Assembly: GCA_016169945.1 (NCBI GenBank)
Contig: JADLSH010000305.1
Span: 372,001-436,000 of the forward strand
Direction: 5' to 3'
DNA: 64,000 nt
Source: Trachythela sp. YZ-2020
Taxonomy: Eukaryota > Cnidaria > Anthozoa > Malacalcyonacea > Clavulariidae
Positions within the stretch are counted from its first letter, which is position 1. Each line of letters begins with the position of its first letter. Positions 1 through 10,950 of this stretch are shown in pieces. The notes under the pieces are model-generated. The model saw nothing but the letters and a program-made list of their open reading frames with translations. It was not told the origin of the DNA and searched no databases. Position numbers and translations under genes: made by a program.

Positions 1-813
1 TTACCTATATATTATGTACCGTGCTTATAGGCTATTTATTTTTACAATTATATTCTGGTATTAGTTTCCTAATCTATTTATCCTAACCCACCCTGTCAAC
101 TTCCCGTGTGAGAGTACCTGGAAACCTTTTGACTTTCAATTGAGTGTTGACTGTATGTCTTTCAACACGAGTGACGTCCGCAGTTAGAATAAAAAAACCA
201 CGGACACTGACCGAAGTGTCCGAACTGACCGAAGCCTCTCTTGTTTCAATTGTTTCTTGCAAGCATATAATATTTCATGATACATATAAACAACGTTTAA
301 ACTCAGCATGCGGAACCTGATCCAAAAGCCGCATAGCACACATAGTTTTACTATCTACTGATGTCAATCCGGGTTAGGGGTAAAAAATGTGCTGCTTCAC
401 AAAAAACAAATAACATAATGCCACGCTACAGCCTACAGGCTACAGGGTGAGTAAAAACGACGTCTGTATATTTTAATATAACTATAAGTTTCGAAAGGGG
501 AAATCAAGCAGTGTTTCTATTTCAACTAATATCAGCAAAATAATGTTGCAGTTATAAATATATTTAGACCTTCATAAATACACTTTTGTACTATATCCTT
601 GGATAATAAAATAGAATTTGAAAATAATCTGACTGAAGTTAATAATATGAACAAAGGTGAAATATTTAGACGAAAAATTAAGAAAATATCCTTTGTTTGA
701 TGCACGTAATTTTCTTGGCTCAAGCGCTGCGTTAAATCAATCAGCACATAATCATATGGTGAACGAAACCAAAAACTTTTAAATAACTTCGCCATGCATA
801 AAATTCGATTCAA
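1..813. other. No gene recognised
   Basis: AT-rich sequence. The only open frame of note (minus strand, 532-813) shows no domain or motif I recognise. It could hold distal exons of the ankyrin gene that is transcribed leftward from 3.76 kb, but none was identified. Confidence 0.4.
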
Positions 814-1566
814 TCCATAGCTTCGGCGTGGAAATCAATGGGGGGTATGCGTGGGCGAACTCGGACAAACAAACCGCGATCCTTAATAAAAATATAGTAA
901 AATAGGTAAAAGTAAACGGCATTTTTCGCCGGAGTATGCGTTTTTTCCCAATTTTTTTTGTATCACCCCATGAAGGATAACACAAACTTACAAATTTTTG
1001 TGCTAAGTTTGCGAAATTTTTTAAAATGCATTTGCGAGAGTAGAAAGTATAAACGGGTATACGCGCTGTATGGCGGCACTATATTAACTATAATGTTAGC
1101 TTTTTTCTTTAACAGGAATAGTATGCAAAGCTACAGATTATAAAATATGATATAAATCCATGCACTTATGTCTAAAGAACAAACCTCTTGTCATTGCGTG
1201 GTTAATCAAGAAAGGAAGTGCGTATATGAGAGCGTCAGTGCTGCCTCATTTAGAGTTATCATAGAGGGCCCTGGGTAAGATTAGCTTTTGCTAACCAGGT
1301 TTTGTTACCCTCAGCGCGTATACCCGTTTATACTTTGTACTCTCGCAAATGCATTTTAAAAAATTTCGCAAACTCAGAACAAAAATTTGTAAGTTTGTGT
1401 TATCCTTCATGGGGTGAGACAAAAAAAATTGGGGGAAAACGCATACTCCGGCGAGAAATGCTGTTTACTTTTACCTATTTTACTATATTTTTATTAAGGA
1501 TCGCGGTTTGTTTGTCCGAGTACGCACACGCATACCCCCCATTGATTTCCACGCCGAAGCTATGGA
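814..1566. mobile_element. Foldback element with ~250-bp inverted arms
   Basis: The left arm (814-1066) and right arm (1314-1566) are near-perfect reverse complements around a 247-bp unrelated centre. The outer end reads TCCATAGCTTCGGCGTGG and the inner end includes CGCGTATACCCGTTTATAC. No transposase frame is present, so this is a non-autonomous foldback/MITE-like element. The short open frames in the arms (779-985 minus, 1302-1580 plus) are the same arm translated twice and are not genes. Confidence 0.8.
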
Positions 1567-1620
1567 CATTCAAATTATAACAATAAGGTGAATTTCTACG
1601 TTTTATACGACTGCGATATT

Positions 1621-1748
1621 TTTCCGTTAAATATCTGCTAATACAAACTCAAAGTTGTACTCGCTTTGGCTCAACTGTTGTTATAAAGATGTGCTGTGCC
1701 AAAGAGAGGATGATAACAAAGTTTGTATTAGCAGATATTTAACGGGAA
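1621..1748. repeat. Short inverted repeat
   Basis: 28-bp arms at 1621-1648 and 1721-1748 (TTAAATATCTGCTAATACAA and its complement) enclose about 70 bp. Probably a small MITE remnant. The 580 bp after it, up to the palindrome at 2333, hold nothing I recognise. Confidence 0.6.
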
Positions 1749-2332
1749 AATCTCGTAGTCGTTCTCGTAGACTCATAAAGATGGAATCTGCACTATAAAT
1801 TTGAATAATAATCTTAATGGCGCGTATATCGGCGCAGGTTTAAAAACAAAGTATCAAAATATCACAGCTCATTCTAACTCACTGTTCTGTTGCGAAGGAA
1901 AGTCTAGACAATATTTCGAATCAACGAAGTCCTGTTTGGAATTACTTTAAGAAAAGTGATGAAAATGATGAGCCATTGAGCCTACATGTCAGCTCTGTTA
2001 TAAACAATAGTACGAACTGCGAAACCATTAAGCTTGTAAATAAATCTTTAAACATTCATAAACTGTTGTAAATAAACCTTTTAATGTTTGACTAGTTTCA
2101 TGCAACTTTGTTTGTTGCTGTTTGTGATGCGGTATACATGCATTGACTAGTACGTTTTCGAATTTGCATAACTCGATATAGTCGATATTTGTTCTTCGAT
2201 ATCGATATATCGATTTTTTTCTCAATATCGCATCAGCCTACCTACAATCCTTCAAGTAAATTGTTCATCTGCACTACCTGCACTGGGACCCCACCCTCAA
2301 GATAAATTATCAATTGAAGTATACAATCCATC

Positions 2333-2575
2333 ATAAAATACAATACAATAGAAACTCCGAAAATAGTAAACATTTTGAAAATGGTTTATTCTACGTTTCG
2401 ACTAGGTTTTAGTCATCTTCTCCGAAAATAGTAAACATTTTGAAAATGGTTTATTCTACGTTTCGACTAGGTTTTAGTCATCTTCATGAAGATGACTAAA
2501 ACCTAGTCGAAACGTAGAATAAACCATTTTCAAAATGTTTACTATTTTCGGAGTTTCTATTGTATTGTATTTTAT
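2333..2575. mobile_element. Penelope-like terminal palindrome
   Basis: A ~65-bp unit is present twice in direct order (2355-2420 and 2421-2485) and once inverted (2488-2552), with the outer flanks also complementary, giving a perfect head-to-head structure. Read on the plus strand, the inverted unit contains GATGACTAAAACCTAGTCGA followed by AACG. This resembles the hammerhead-like region in the terminal repeats of Penelope-like elements: a 4-bp stem ACTA/TAGT, then CGAAAC. The CUGA half of the catalytic core is AAGA here, so cleavage activity is unlikely. Confidence 0.5.
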
Positions 2576-2662
2576 CAAAATACTCAGTGGTTCCCGCAAT
2601 CCATCATAATTTAGTGCTGTATACAACTGCCTCATTCTATATATAAAAAAGTCCCTTTTATG

Positions 2663-2812
2663 CCGTAGCGTAGCCAGCCCGCTGATTTAGTCCCGCTATG
2701 CAAATTTGTTCGTGTTCATTGACGGTGAAAACAATCAATTTCTAAAGAAATGAATAATGATGATTTGAAATTTGCATAGCGGGACCAAATCGGCGGGCTG
2801 GCTACGCCACTG
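2663..2812. mobile_element. hAT-type MITE, 150 bp, with 8-bp target duplication
   Basis: The inverted ends of about 45 bp contain GTAGCCAGCCCGC and CCCGCTATGCAAATTT. The outer end reads CAGTGGCGTAGCC on the right and a diverged CCGTAGCGTAGCC on the left. The element is flanked by the 8-bp direct repeat CTTTTATG at 2655-2662 and 2813-2820. An 8-bp duplication plus a CAGTGG-type end fits the hAT superfamily. It has no coding capacity. Confidence 0.8.
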
Positions 2813-2994
2813 CTTTTATGTATGGTCCAATACATATGGTCCAGGTATGATCCATGCAATTCACGAATTAAAGTTGTCCTGCACAAATAAAACGGGATTT
2901 ATTAAATAACCAAGCAGTTCAATACAGTAGTAATTTATTGAGGGTCGTATACTTCAGTTAATCCTAAAAAGTACGACTTTGTAGATTTGCATAC

Positions 2995-3757
2995 CTGGAT
3001 CAGTGATACGTCTTCTAGTAACAGGTTCCAACTCGTTCTCGATGTCCTTTAGTCGCATTTTCCTCGCGATGTCCAGAGCAGTTTGCCCACGAATATTTAC
3101 CAAATTACAATCAGCAGCACTCTTCAGTAGAATTGTGACAGCAGTTTTATGTCCATTTGAGGCAGCAAGCATGAGCGGCGTCCATCTAGTTAGACGATCG
3201 GTATAGTTCACATCGGAGCCTTGCAATATGAGAAGGCGAGTCATTTCGTCATGTCCATGATGAACTGCGGCCATAAGTGGTGACCTGCAGCATCTTTTGT
3301 CTAAAATTTGCGACTCATCGCTCGAAATATTTACTTCTGCGCCTTTGGAAATCAAGAGTTCGGCGACTTGAATGTGATTGCATCGCGCTGCGCATTGCAA
3401 CGCCGTAGAACCTAGCCTGTTTGCGTAGGTCACCTCGGTAGAGTCCGATATATTTTGTAGCAATGCAGCGACGATTTGAAAGTATCCATAATAGGATGCA
3501 ACCATTAAAGGTGTCCAACCGTAGTCATTACAAGACAGAGCAGGTTTCAGCCTGGCTCCCTTGCTTATTAAGTAACGTACAATATTCTCGCGGCCATTCG
3601 CACAGGCGTAAATCAGCGGCGTATTTCCACCCTCGCCAGAGTAATTTACATGATCGCTATTTTCTTGTTTGTTCAAAAACAACTGTACGGCCTCCAAGTC
3701 GCCGTTCGTGACGGCCAAAATGAATTTCAGTGCAGCCATCGTGTAGGTCGGACACAA
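2995..3757 (-). CDS. ANKS6-like ankyrin-repeat protein, first exon (partial gene)
   Basis: This frame encodes about seven ankyrin repeats. Visible repeat cores include GNTPLIYACANGRENIV, YGWTPLMVASYYGY, GSTALQCAARCNHIQVAELL, SPLMAAVHHGHDEMTRLL and WTPLMLAASNGHKTAV. Repeat order, the long insert between the third and fourth repeats and the tail ELEPVTRRRITD resemble the N-terminal ankyrin block of ANKS6, a ciliary/nephronophthisis-complex scaffold. A good splice donor (CCAG|GTATGC) at 2995/2994 comes before the in-frame stop at 2954, so the gene probably continues leftward; no later exon was found in 1-2950. Start could be Met at 3757 or Met at 3739 (MAALKF). ANKS6 is an inference; a generic ankyrin protein is the alternative. 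Confidence 0.7.
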
Positions 3758-4184
3758 AAGGAACAGTGACGCGATCTATTTGGCAAGATTGACGTCAAAT
3801 ATAATTCCTAAATCTATTATCGCAATAAGGAATTGCATAATACTCACGCACATATCACTTGACAAACATATAGTCAGATATATAGTACCTTTGCTTCAAA
3901 GACAAAAACTTGTGTTGTAATAGTAAATAAACATTTCAAACCGTGTGTAGTGAATTAGCCATGCCAATAAAACATGCGTAGACGCGCTGTGTTGTTATTG
4001 TGGCGTAGTGAAGATATTTGAGACTATATCTTATTGAAGATCGGCCAGGGCCTACTAAGTAACAGGAAATTATCTGTCAATCTTTATACACGGTATAATA
4101 TCTCAAATATAATACTCAAATTTCAACCACAAATCGCCCGCTGCGGTAAATACCTGCTTCTATGACAGGTAATGTTTTTTTTTG
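3758..4184. other. Upstream region of the ankyrin gene
   Basis: Lies immediately 5' of the minus-strand ankyrin exon, so it should contain its promoter and 5' UTR. No TATA-like element at a convincing distance and no other gene was recognised. Confidence 0.35.
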
Positions 4185-4762
4185 TTTTTTTATTAATTTG
4201 CCCAAATTACATAGTTATTTACATTTTTTCCCCTTATGATATACATACAGAGGGCTAGAGACCTTTGGAAACCTATATAGGCTTTTATTTAAGGCCCCTA
4301 GTTTTATCTAAGTAAAAAATTATAATAATAAAATTACTGTCAAGTCTTAAGACTTATAAAGGACAGAACGGATACCTATAGTGCTAAAACAACGATATAG
4401 TATAGAGACATCATAGAAAATATATGTGTGACGAGCAGAAAGAGTAAGAAATTATGGCTATATTTACAATGTTTAATTATTGAGTAGTAGGTGCTTTTTA
4501 ATTTTCTTCAGGTAGTATAAGATTTGATATTTTTATAATTACAATCTAGTTTGTTCCAGATATTAACTCCTTTGTCAGAAAGGGTTTGTTTTGCATAGTT
4601 TGTTCTCTTGTAAGACTTATGAAGTTGTGATGAAGTTCTTGTGTTATGATGGTGAATTTCATCATTCCTAGTGAAATAATTACTAAATACTTCTGGTAAG
4701 TTTTCCAGTTGATAATATCGAAACATAAACAGACAAATTAAGTAACTGTTTATAATTACCAC
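4185..4762 (-). mobile_element. Non-LTR retrotransposon 3' remnant
   Basis: The minus-strand frame at 4508-4762 carries the characteristic end of a CR1/L2/Jockey-group reverse transcriptase: HHHNTRTSSQLHKSY, then a Lys-rich stretch and GVNIWNKLDCNYKNIKSYT. Only the C-terminal part remains. The AT-rich sequence from 4185 to 4500 is presumably its 3' UTR. It is truncated at the 5' side and inactive. Confidence 0.7.
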
Positions 4763-5268
4763 GACAATTTATTTCGCAAAGCTTTCGATTCGCATTCGTA
4801 AGCCAGGATCATCATCAGTGCAGATATTATCGACCATTATCAGCCTCCTCCGCAGGAAACTCTTGGGCAAACGGCCGCGGAATTGCGCCATACTCGGCAG
4901 AAATTGCGCAATATGTGGGAGAGTTAGAACTTTGATATTTCTTGCACGAATTACCCTCTAAATTCCCCGTTACCACCCTCTTGCTACCCAGTTGCCTGCG
5001 GAGGAGGCTAAAATATTATATCGGTTATAATATTTATATCTCAAACTCAATAATTCATGAGGAAATTAAATTAGCGAACCATATTGCTCTATTTTGATCA
5101 CGTGATGATACTGGATAAATTAGCTGGTGAAGTAAATCACAGTTAATAGAGCAAATTGATCAAGTGCTAGGACTGAATCAAAATTCACTATTCAGTCTTA
5201 GGACTGGATCGAAATTGATTCACTTTACTTTCAGTAATGATTTATGAGAACGCGAGATGCCATTTGGA
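4763..5268. other. No gene recognised
   Basis: Contains two spaced occurrences of GCGGAGGAGGCT/AGCCTCCTCCGC in opposite orientation (about 4842 and 4996), suggesting another decayed inverted-repeat element, and no coding signal. Confidence 0.35.
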
Positions 5269-5812
5269 CTACCGGGTGTGGCAAAAAAAGGTACGACTGT
5301 TTGATTTAGTATAACTTAAGAGCTATTGCACTTAAACAAGTTGCTTTGCATTCAGCGATGTCTAACTTAAATTTTGATATGTGCCATGTGCATTTTCATC
5401 CAATATTGACCGAGATAGCTGCGTTTAAACTTGAGTAAACATTTTTGGAAGTGTCGAGAATTAGCTAAAAATGGACTATTAGCATATGATAACCATTATC
5501 ATTTTACGCAAGTATTCGTTTCAATGAAGTGAAGTTGAAGTTAGAAGGCCAAATGTTAGAATAAAAGACCATATCTATTCAAAAACATTTCTAACTTCAA
5601 CTTCACTTCATTTAAATAATACTTACGAATAATAGTTACGATAAAATGGTAACGGTTATCAAATCTCAGTCAATATTGCATGAAAATGCACATGACATAT
5701 ATCAAAATTTAAGTTAGACATCGCTGAATGCAAAGAAACTTGTTTAAGTGTAATAGCTCTTTTAGTTTTTAAGTTATACTAAATCAAACAGTTTTTTTGC
5801 CCCACCTGGTAG
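5269..5812. mobile_element. Foldback MITE, 544 bp
   Basis: The whole element folds back on itself. Ends are CTACCGGGTGTGGCAAAAAA and the complement of CTACCAGGTGGGGCAAAAAA. Inner matches include TTAAGTTAGACATCGCTGAA and the arms AACTTCAACTTCACTTCA. No coding capacity. A target duplication could not be fixed. Confidence 0.75.
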
Positions 5813-6965
5813 ATTTCAAGTCCTCGCAGTTGGCTGCATGGTACAGCAGGGCCTGTGGAGGAGGCACCCTCGGACTGGATAAAACAGCTCTGACTTGAAA
5901 TCATGTGCAGTCCTCATCTTCGGATTTAAAATATTACATGCAATGTGCAATATTCTCGACAATGTTTGCACTGCATGGTGAAGCATCCGGGCTACGTGTT
6001 GCCACAAAACAAATCAATTATGTCCTGGAAAATTCAAAACAGGAACCTATTCTCTCGTAGTGGCGTAACGCTGTTCAAGGTATTTCGATAATTCGAAAAT
6101 CATGGGCCCAGGGCATTTGGTCCCATTAAAACAATGAAATTGGGAGATCTGAATCCTACTAGCTCTGAGTTCAAGCTTTGTATAGAACAATGTAGTACTG
6201 TAAATCCGTAATTGTATACAGGCAATATCATTATATTTATTGGAATATATGTAAAATAACACAAAGATGTTTAGGATATGCAAACAATAATACAAATTAG
6301 AAGTTTAAGTCAGTTCAGTATGATACCAGTTCAGTTCTACAGGCTAGCAGTACAACTGACTGGAATTTTTTTCAAAATCCTTACTACGAAAATAATATGG
6401 ATTTCTGGACTGTTTTTACTGTATACCGTTTGGTCAAATGTATCAAATTTCTGTCCTGGTATGCATTACAATATATTATCACTCGTAAGGTCTTGAAAAA
6501 GGTCTAAAAAACTGGAGGGGCTTGTTGGGTTAACAGTATACCAAATCTTTTCTTCATTACCACTCTCTCTTTCGATACTTTGTCATCAGGTGAAAATCTT
6601 GCTGAAATTGTATAGAAAAAAACTCCTGTCATTATTATTAATGAATCCAATTCCAAAAACTTAAGTGTTTTTGAATCGTATTTTCATAAAAGCGCATTTC
6701 AAGATAGCTTATAATTATAAATGTGTTAAAACGTATATTTTTAATAATCAATTGGGATATTTTTAATGATCCCAACACTTAATTTTCGGAATTGCATTCA
6801 TGCAGTACAGAGGTGAAAAAGTATCGGATCCTGGGAACCTAGATCCCAGAAATAATTTTGGATCTGAACGTTTGCAGAAAATGTTTCAGGGATTTCTAAA
6901 GTTAATAATTAACAAATGTGTAATAACAAAATTAGAGTATGCTCTAGTCTAGACTAATAATTGTA
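5813..6965. other. No gene recognised
   Basis: About 1.15 kb. A weak inverted pair GATTTCAAGTC / GACTTGAAATC (5813 and 5893) is present. Open frames of 63-82 codons have no recognisable features. Confidence 0.35.
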
Positions 6966-7111
6966 TTGTGGGTAAATATCAAGATTTTGGTGGCATCTCA
7001 CTCGATTGAATTATGTATAAAATATTCACTCAATAATTTTCCATCTACAAAACCTTTCAATTATTATTCAATCAAGTGAGATGCCACCAAAATCTTGATA
7101 TTTACCCACAA
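6966..7111. mobile_element. Palindromic MITE, 146 bp
   Basis: About 45-bp inverted ends (TGGGTAAATATCAAGATTTT, then GGTGGCATCTCACT) close over a short centre. Nearly the entire element is a hairpin. Confidence 0.75.
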
Positions 7112-7169
7112 CTTAAGTTGGCAGTACCCTAGTATATATACATGAACTTGTGGTTAGAGCTCGACAACT

Positions 7170-7290
7170 GGACTCTGTAGCTCAGTTGGTTAGAGCGCTG
7201 CACCGGAATCGCAGGGCCGCAGGTTCGATTCCTGCCAGGGACCTATAGTTGCATTTTTCGTAGCTGTTCCTGGTTAGGTCTACTAAACGC
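7170..7290 (+). mobile_element. tRNA-derived SINE head
   Basis: A tRNA-like region has intact pol III promoter boxes: A box TAGCTCAGTTGG (7179-7190) and B box GGTTCGATTCC (7222-7232). It is followed by a non-tRNA tail (TAGTTGCATTTTTCGTAGCTG). The acceptor stem pairs poorly and the anticodon loop lacks the invariant U33, so this is a SINE and not a working tRNA. Confidence 0.7.
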
Positions 7291-7421
7291 ATATAATTTT
7301 CACTCAATAATTTTCCATCCACAAAACTCATCTAATAATTGTATTCACTATATCAAACACCACTTAATATCAAGAAACAACACTCCAATCAGTCCAATAT
7401 CAAAATCAATCAATGATCAAT

Positions 7422-7740
7422 GGGGCTTCGCGGTGGCGCAGTCGTCAGAGAAAGCGCCTTTGACCTCCGAGTCTTGAGTTCGATTCTCGCTGAGGACTTT
7501 ACTCATCACACACATGTAAAAAGAGTAAGTCAACGCTCTGCCGAAAGTCGTGGGTTTTCTCCGGGCACTCCGGTTTCCTCCCACAGGGAAAGTTGACCGA
7601 GTGGGTTAGGATATACAGATTAGGAAAGTAATATCACAATTGTTGTAAAAATAAATAATGTAGGTTGGTGTAATCGGTCACTGAAAAGCCACAACGGGGA
7701 GTGAGCTGAATAATGTATAATAATGATCATTGAACCTCAT
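7422..7740 (+). mobile_element. tRNA-derived SINE with conserved core
   Basis: The tRNA-like head (GGCTTCGCGGTGGCGCAG, B box GAGTTCGATTCTCGC) is followed by a central domain containing GGGTTTTCTCCGGGCACTCC and GGTTTCCTCCCACA. This type of core is shared between invertebrate SINE superfamilies. Another, more diverged copy lies at 41.56-41.89 kb. Confidence 0.7.
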
Positions 7741-9326
7741 TAATTATGACTCTGAAACCCAGGTTCCCAGAAAGAAAACAACCTTTTCCACCTCTGATGC
7801 AGTATTACTGAAAAAATCATGCAGTTGGTAAAAGGTTATGATCCACCTGATCTAGAGCAAATGCGGGGTAATCTTTAGGTTGTTTATCTGGTCAAAAAGT
7901 GATGGATTAAAGCAGGGATTATTTTAAGGATTTTAAGGATATCACTGCGCAAAAAACCGACATTTTTCTAAAAATAGTAACTCTTCCTAAAACGTGACAG
8001 GTATATTGAAAATTGATGAATGTAACAAGCTTTTGAAAAGCTAGCATGCCAGTTTTTCTACAAGTACACTTGTCAATGAAAAGCTTGTAATATTTCATCA
8101 TTCGTAATTCTAAATTCGCGATGAGTGATTTATGTTTTTGCCAATATATTATAGTAAGCAGATAAAATTGTCTTTTGTTTACGGTTGCAATATTTGATTA
8201 GTTTTATTCAACTAATTACAAATATGTCAACTCAACTTCGATTATTTAAAATTTTATTTATTTATTATTTCATCGTGTATATAAAATTTCGAGAGTACGG
8301 TTGTACACAGACTACTAAAATAAAGGCTAAGCAAAACTAGAAAGTATATAGAATGCATCATACATTATAGTTATATATACAGACGCATCCTCGCCAAAAT
8401 GCCATTCGCATTTGTAAACAACTGCCCCGTCAACAGAGATGTGTTCTATTAATATTACATAACAAATGTCAAATTTCAAAATTATGCAGTTCATACTACA
8501 CTCTACCATCATTAATCTGTGACTCTACTACTCTAGTGACTCTACAAATTACACTCTACGAGTCTACGGACAGAGTATAGCAACTTCTACTATCTATAAA
8601 ATTCGCCAGAAACAATACAGTAGCCGTATTAGTGTGTATAAATTGTACGCAAGTCGACTTACCTTAGATCGCCGGTAAAATCCAATGCTGTATACTATAA
8701 CTAACATATTCGATATTTACGGTAAGGCCAAAGGGACCTCATCGGGTCTTGAATCTTGTATTTGAATTTTTTTATATATAACGGTTATATAAACCAGCAC
8801 CAACTACCAAGTCCAAAATATGTGACACGTTGGAGGCGAAACTTACGCTTCGGAATTTATAAAAATATTGCCATAATGAATATTCGACCCATTCAGTATT
8901 GTCTATTGAATATATAAATGACAAAACGCACTACTAATCCAAAAGGCCAAAATGAAAACGTTTATTTATATATTTGATCGTATTTCCATCACATTCCCAC
9001 TCCCAGCTGCCACCATTGTGCGGTAAATATATCGAAATTTCGTATTTTCGTTCCGTGATATTATTAGATCAGTGGACTTGAACGCACGTGTTCATAGCTA
9101 CCGGGGGAGTTAGCAACCCAATATTATATATAAACGATTGTTATGAAGTAGACGTTTAATACCACAACCCAAATGTTGTTCGTAAATCTAATTAAACACT
9201 GCATGAATACAACCGAATTGAGCTATAAGATAACTTGAAAGTGCTTTAAAAAAGTTTCAACCCCAAAGTTTAACAGATACGGTATTAATAGAGAATCTTC
9301 GCAAACACCCCCCGGAAAGTTTACAC
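7741..9326. other. No gene recognised
   Basis: About 1.6 kb of AT-rich sequence with no recognisable exon, RNA gene or clear repeat boundary. Confidence 0.35.
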
Positions 9327-9386
9327 TATGATGTATGTATCTATGTATCTATGTATCTATGTATCTATGTATGTATGTATGTATGA
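9327..9386. repeat. ATGT/ATCT microsatellite
   Basis: About 14 tetranucleotide units alternate ATGT and ATCT. The open frame starting at 9335 (repeated MYLCIYVSMYLCM) is a translation of this array. Confidence 0.9.
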
Positions 9387-9857
9387 TAGCTCGTGTGAAT
9401 TTTCGCCCCTCATCACAATACTGCAAAGTTAAAAACTTTGCACTAATAAATGTGTATTGGATTGTAATACCGGACAAGAACTCAATGAACCTACGTAAAG
9501 GTCCTAACTATAGGAGATCGTAAACTGAAAGAGACCGAGCTGAAGATTTTCACATTTTTTTAACTGGAGCTTGATTTCTTGCACTTTCAGCCACAAATTT
9601 TTAATATATTCCATCTAGACAGAGTGAATATGAAGTATATATGAACGGTTATTGTGCTTTTCAGTAGAATTTGTGTGAATAGTAAAGAAAAATTTATTAC
9701 TGCACAAAATCTCGTTTATCACTGCACAAATCTCATTTATCGCTGCACAAATTGGTTATCACTGCACCTTAAAATCCCTGGATTAAAGTTTATGTTCAGT
9801 TTCGGGTTCTTGATTGGACAATATGCATTAATAATCCATTCGTAAAACTTAACTCGT
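9387..9857. other. No gene recognised
   Basis: Contains a short imperfect triplication of the phrase ACTGCACAAA.TC.TTTATC near 9700-9760. No coding signal. Confidence 0.3.
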
Positions 9858-9912
9858 AGTAGGGCGCATCTGGACGCATTGCAAGTAGGGCGCATCTGGG
9901 CGCATTGCAAGC
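9858..9912. repeat. 26-bp direct duplication
   Basis: GTAGGGCGCATCTGG(A/G)CGCATTGCAA occurs twice in tandem. Confidence 0.8.
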
Positions 9913-10020
9913 TAATGGGTTAACAATAAACTCTGGCCAGTAAGGTGTATGTAAATTTTGCATAAACGTAGTCTCGACCAGCTATGTCCAAGATTGTGGG
10001 TTCTGCCGACACTGGACAGC

Positions 10021-10525
10021 AGTACCAAATTTACTATTTGCATATTAAAGAGACAAGTTACAGCTTAGTTCAAAAAACGAAATTTGCAAGATATATTTTC
10101 TGACATTTTGGCAATTTTTTGACGTCATCATTTCAGGCAAAAAAAAATTTATGTCTCCGACCAGTTACTACGTTATGGTGCATGTAGTGTAAAAGAGCAC
10201 ACCTTAATCTATCAAAAACACTAAATTTACTATTTGCATATTAAGGAGACAAGTTACAGCTTCGTTCAAAAAACAAAATTTGCAAGACATATTTTCTGAC
10301 ATTCTGCCAATTTTTTGAAGTCATCATTTCAGGCCAAGCTTTTTTTATGTCTCCGACCAGTTACTAAGTTATGGTGCATGTAGTGTCAAAGAGCAGACCT
10401 TAATCTATAAAAAAAAACACTAAATTTACTATTTGCATATTAAGGAGACAAGTTACAGCTTCGTTCAAAAAACGAAATTTACAAGACACATTTTCTGACA
10501 TTCTGACAATTTTTTGACTGTTGTA
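10021..10525. repeat. Tandem repeat, ~200-bp unit, about 2.5 copies
   Basis: Units start near 10025, 10222 and 10426 with AAATTTACTATTTGCATATT, and include ACAAGTTACAGCTT and GTCTCCGACCAGTTACTA. The last unit is cut short at about 10520. Satellite-like, non-coding. Confidence 0.85.
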
Positions 10526-10560
10526 CAGGTTCGCATTCTAGGAATTTTCTAGGAACTCAA

Positions 10561-10867
10561 ACATTTTCTGGGACCAAATGGTCGCATGGTCCGATACTTT
10601 TTCCACCCCTGGCTGCCTCACGTTTGCTCACGAAGTTGTGCCAAATTTCTTGTACTGTCAATGCCATCGACCCTCACTGATGATTTTCCATTGCAACCGC
10701 TGTTAGATACAGGTCCTTGGATTGACACAATTATTCAGAGTGATCTCTTCATCTGGCCGTAGATAAATTGGTTTGGGTAACACGTTGAACTGGGTAACAT
10801 GCTATCATAACCACGCCTACCGTCATTGCCTTGTTCCGAAGAGTGGGTCAGTGTTAGAAACTTGTAC
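10561..10867. other. No gene recognised
   Basis: Nothing identified between the tandem array and the palindrome. Confidence 0.3.
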
Positions 10868-10950
10868 CTCTGATCGTAAATTTGAATTCGTATTGGCTAC
10901 CATTGTGGTGAACAGTGGTAGCCAATACGAAGTCAAATTTACGATCAGAG
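10868..10950. repeat. Near-perfect 83-bp palindrome
   Basis: CTCTGATCGTAAATTTGAAT and TCGTATTGGCTACCA are mirrored by their complements, leaving a centre of a few bases. Likely a tiny MITE. Confidence 0.8.

Noticed and set aside
7170..7244. Apparent tRNA gene
   Set aside because: Promoter boxes are intact, but the acceptor stem does not pair well, U33 is missing and a SINE tail follows.
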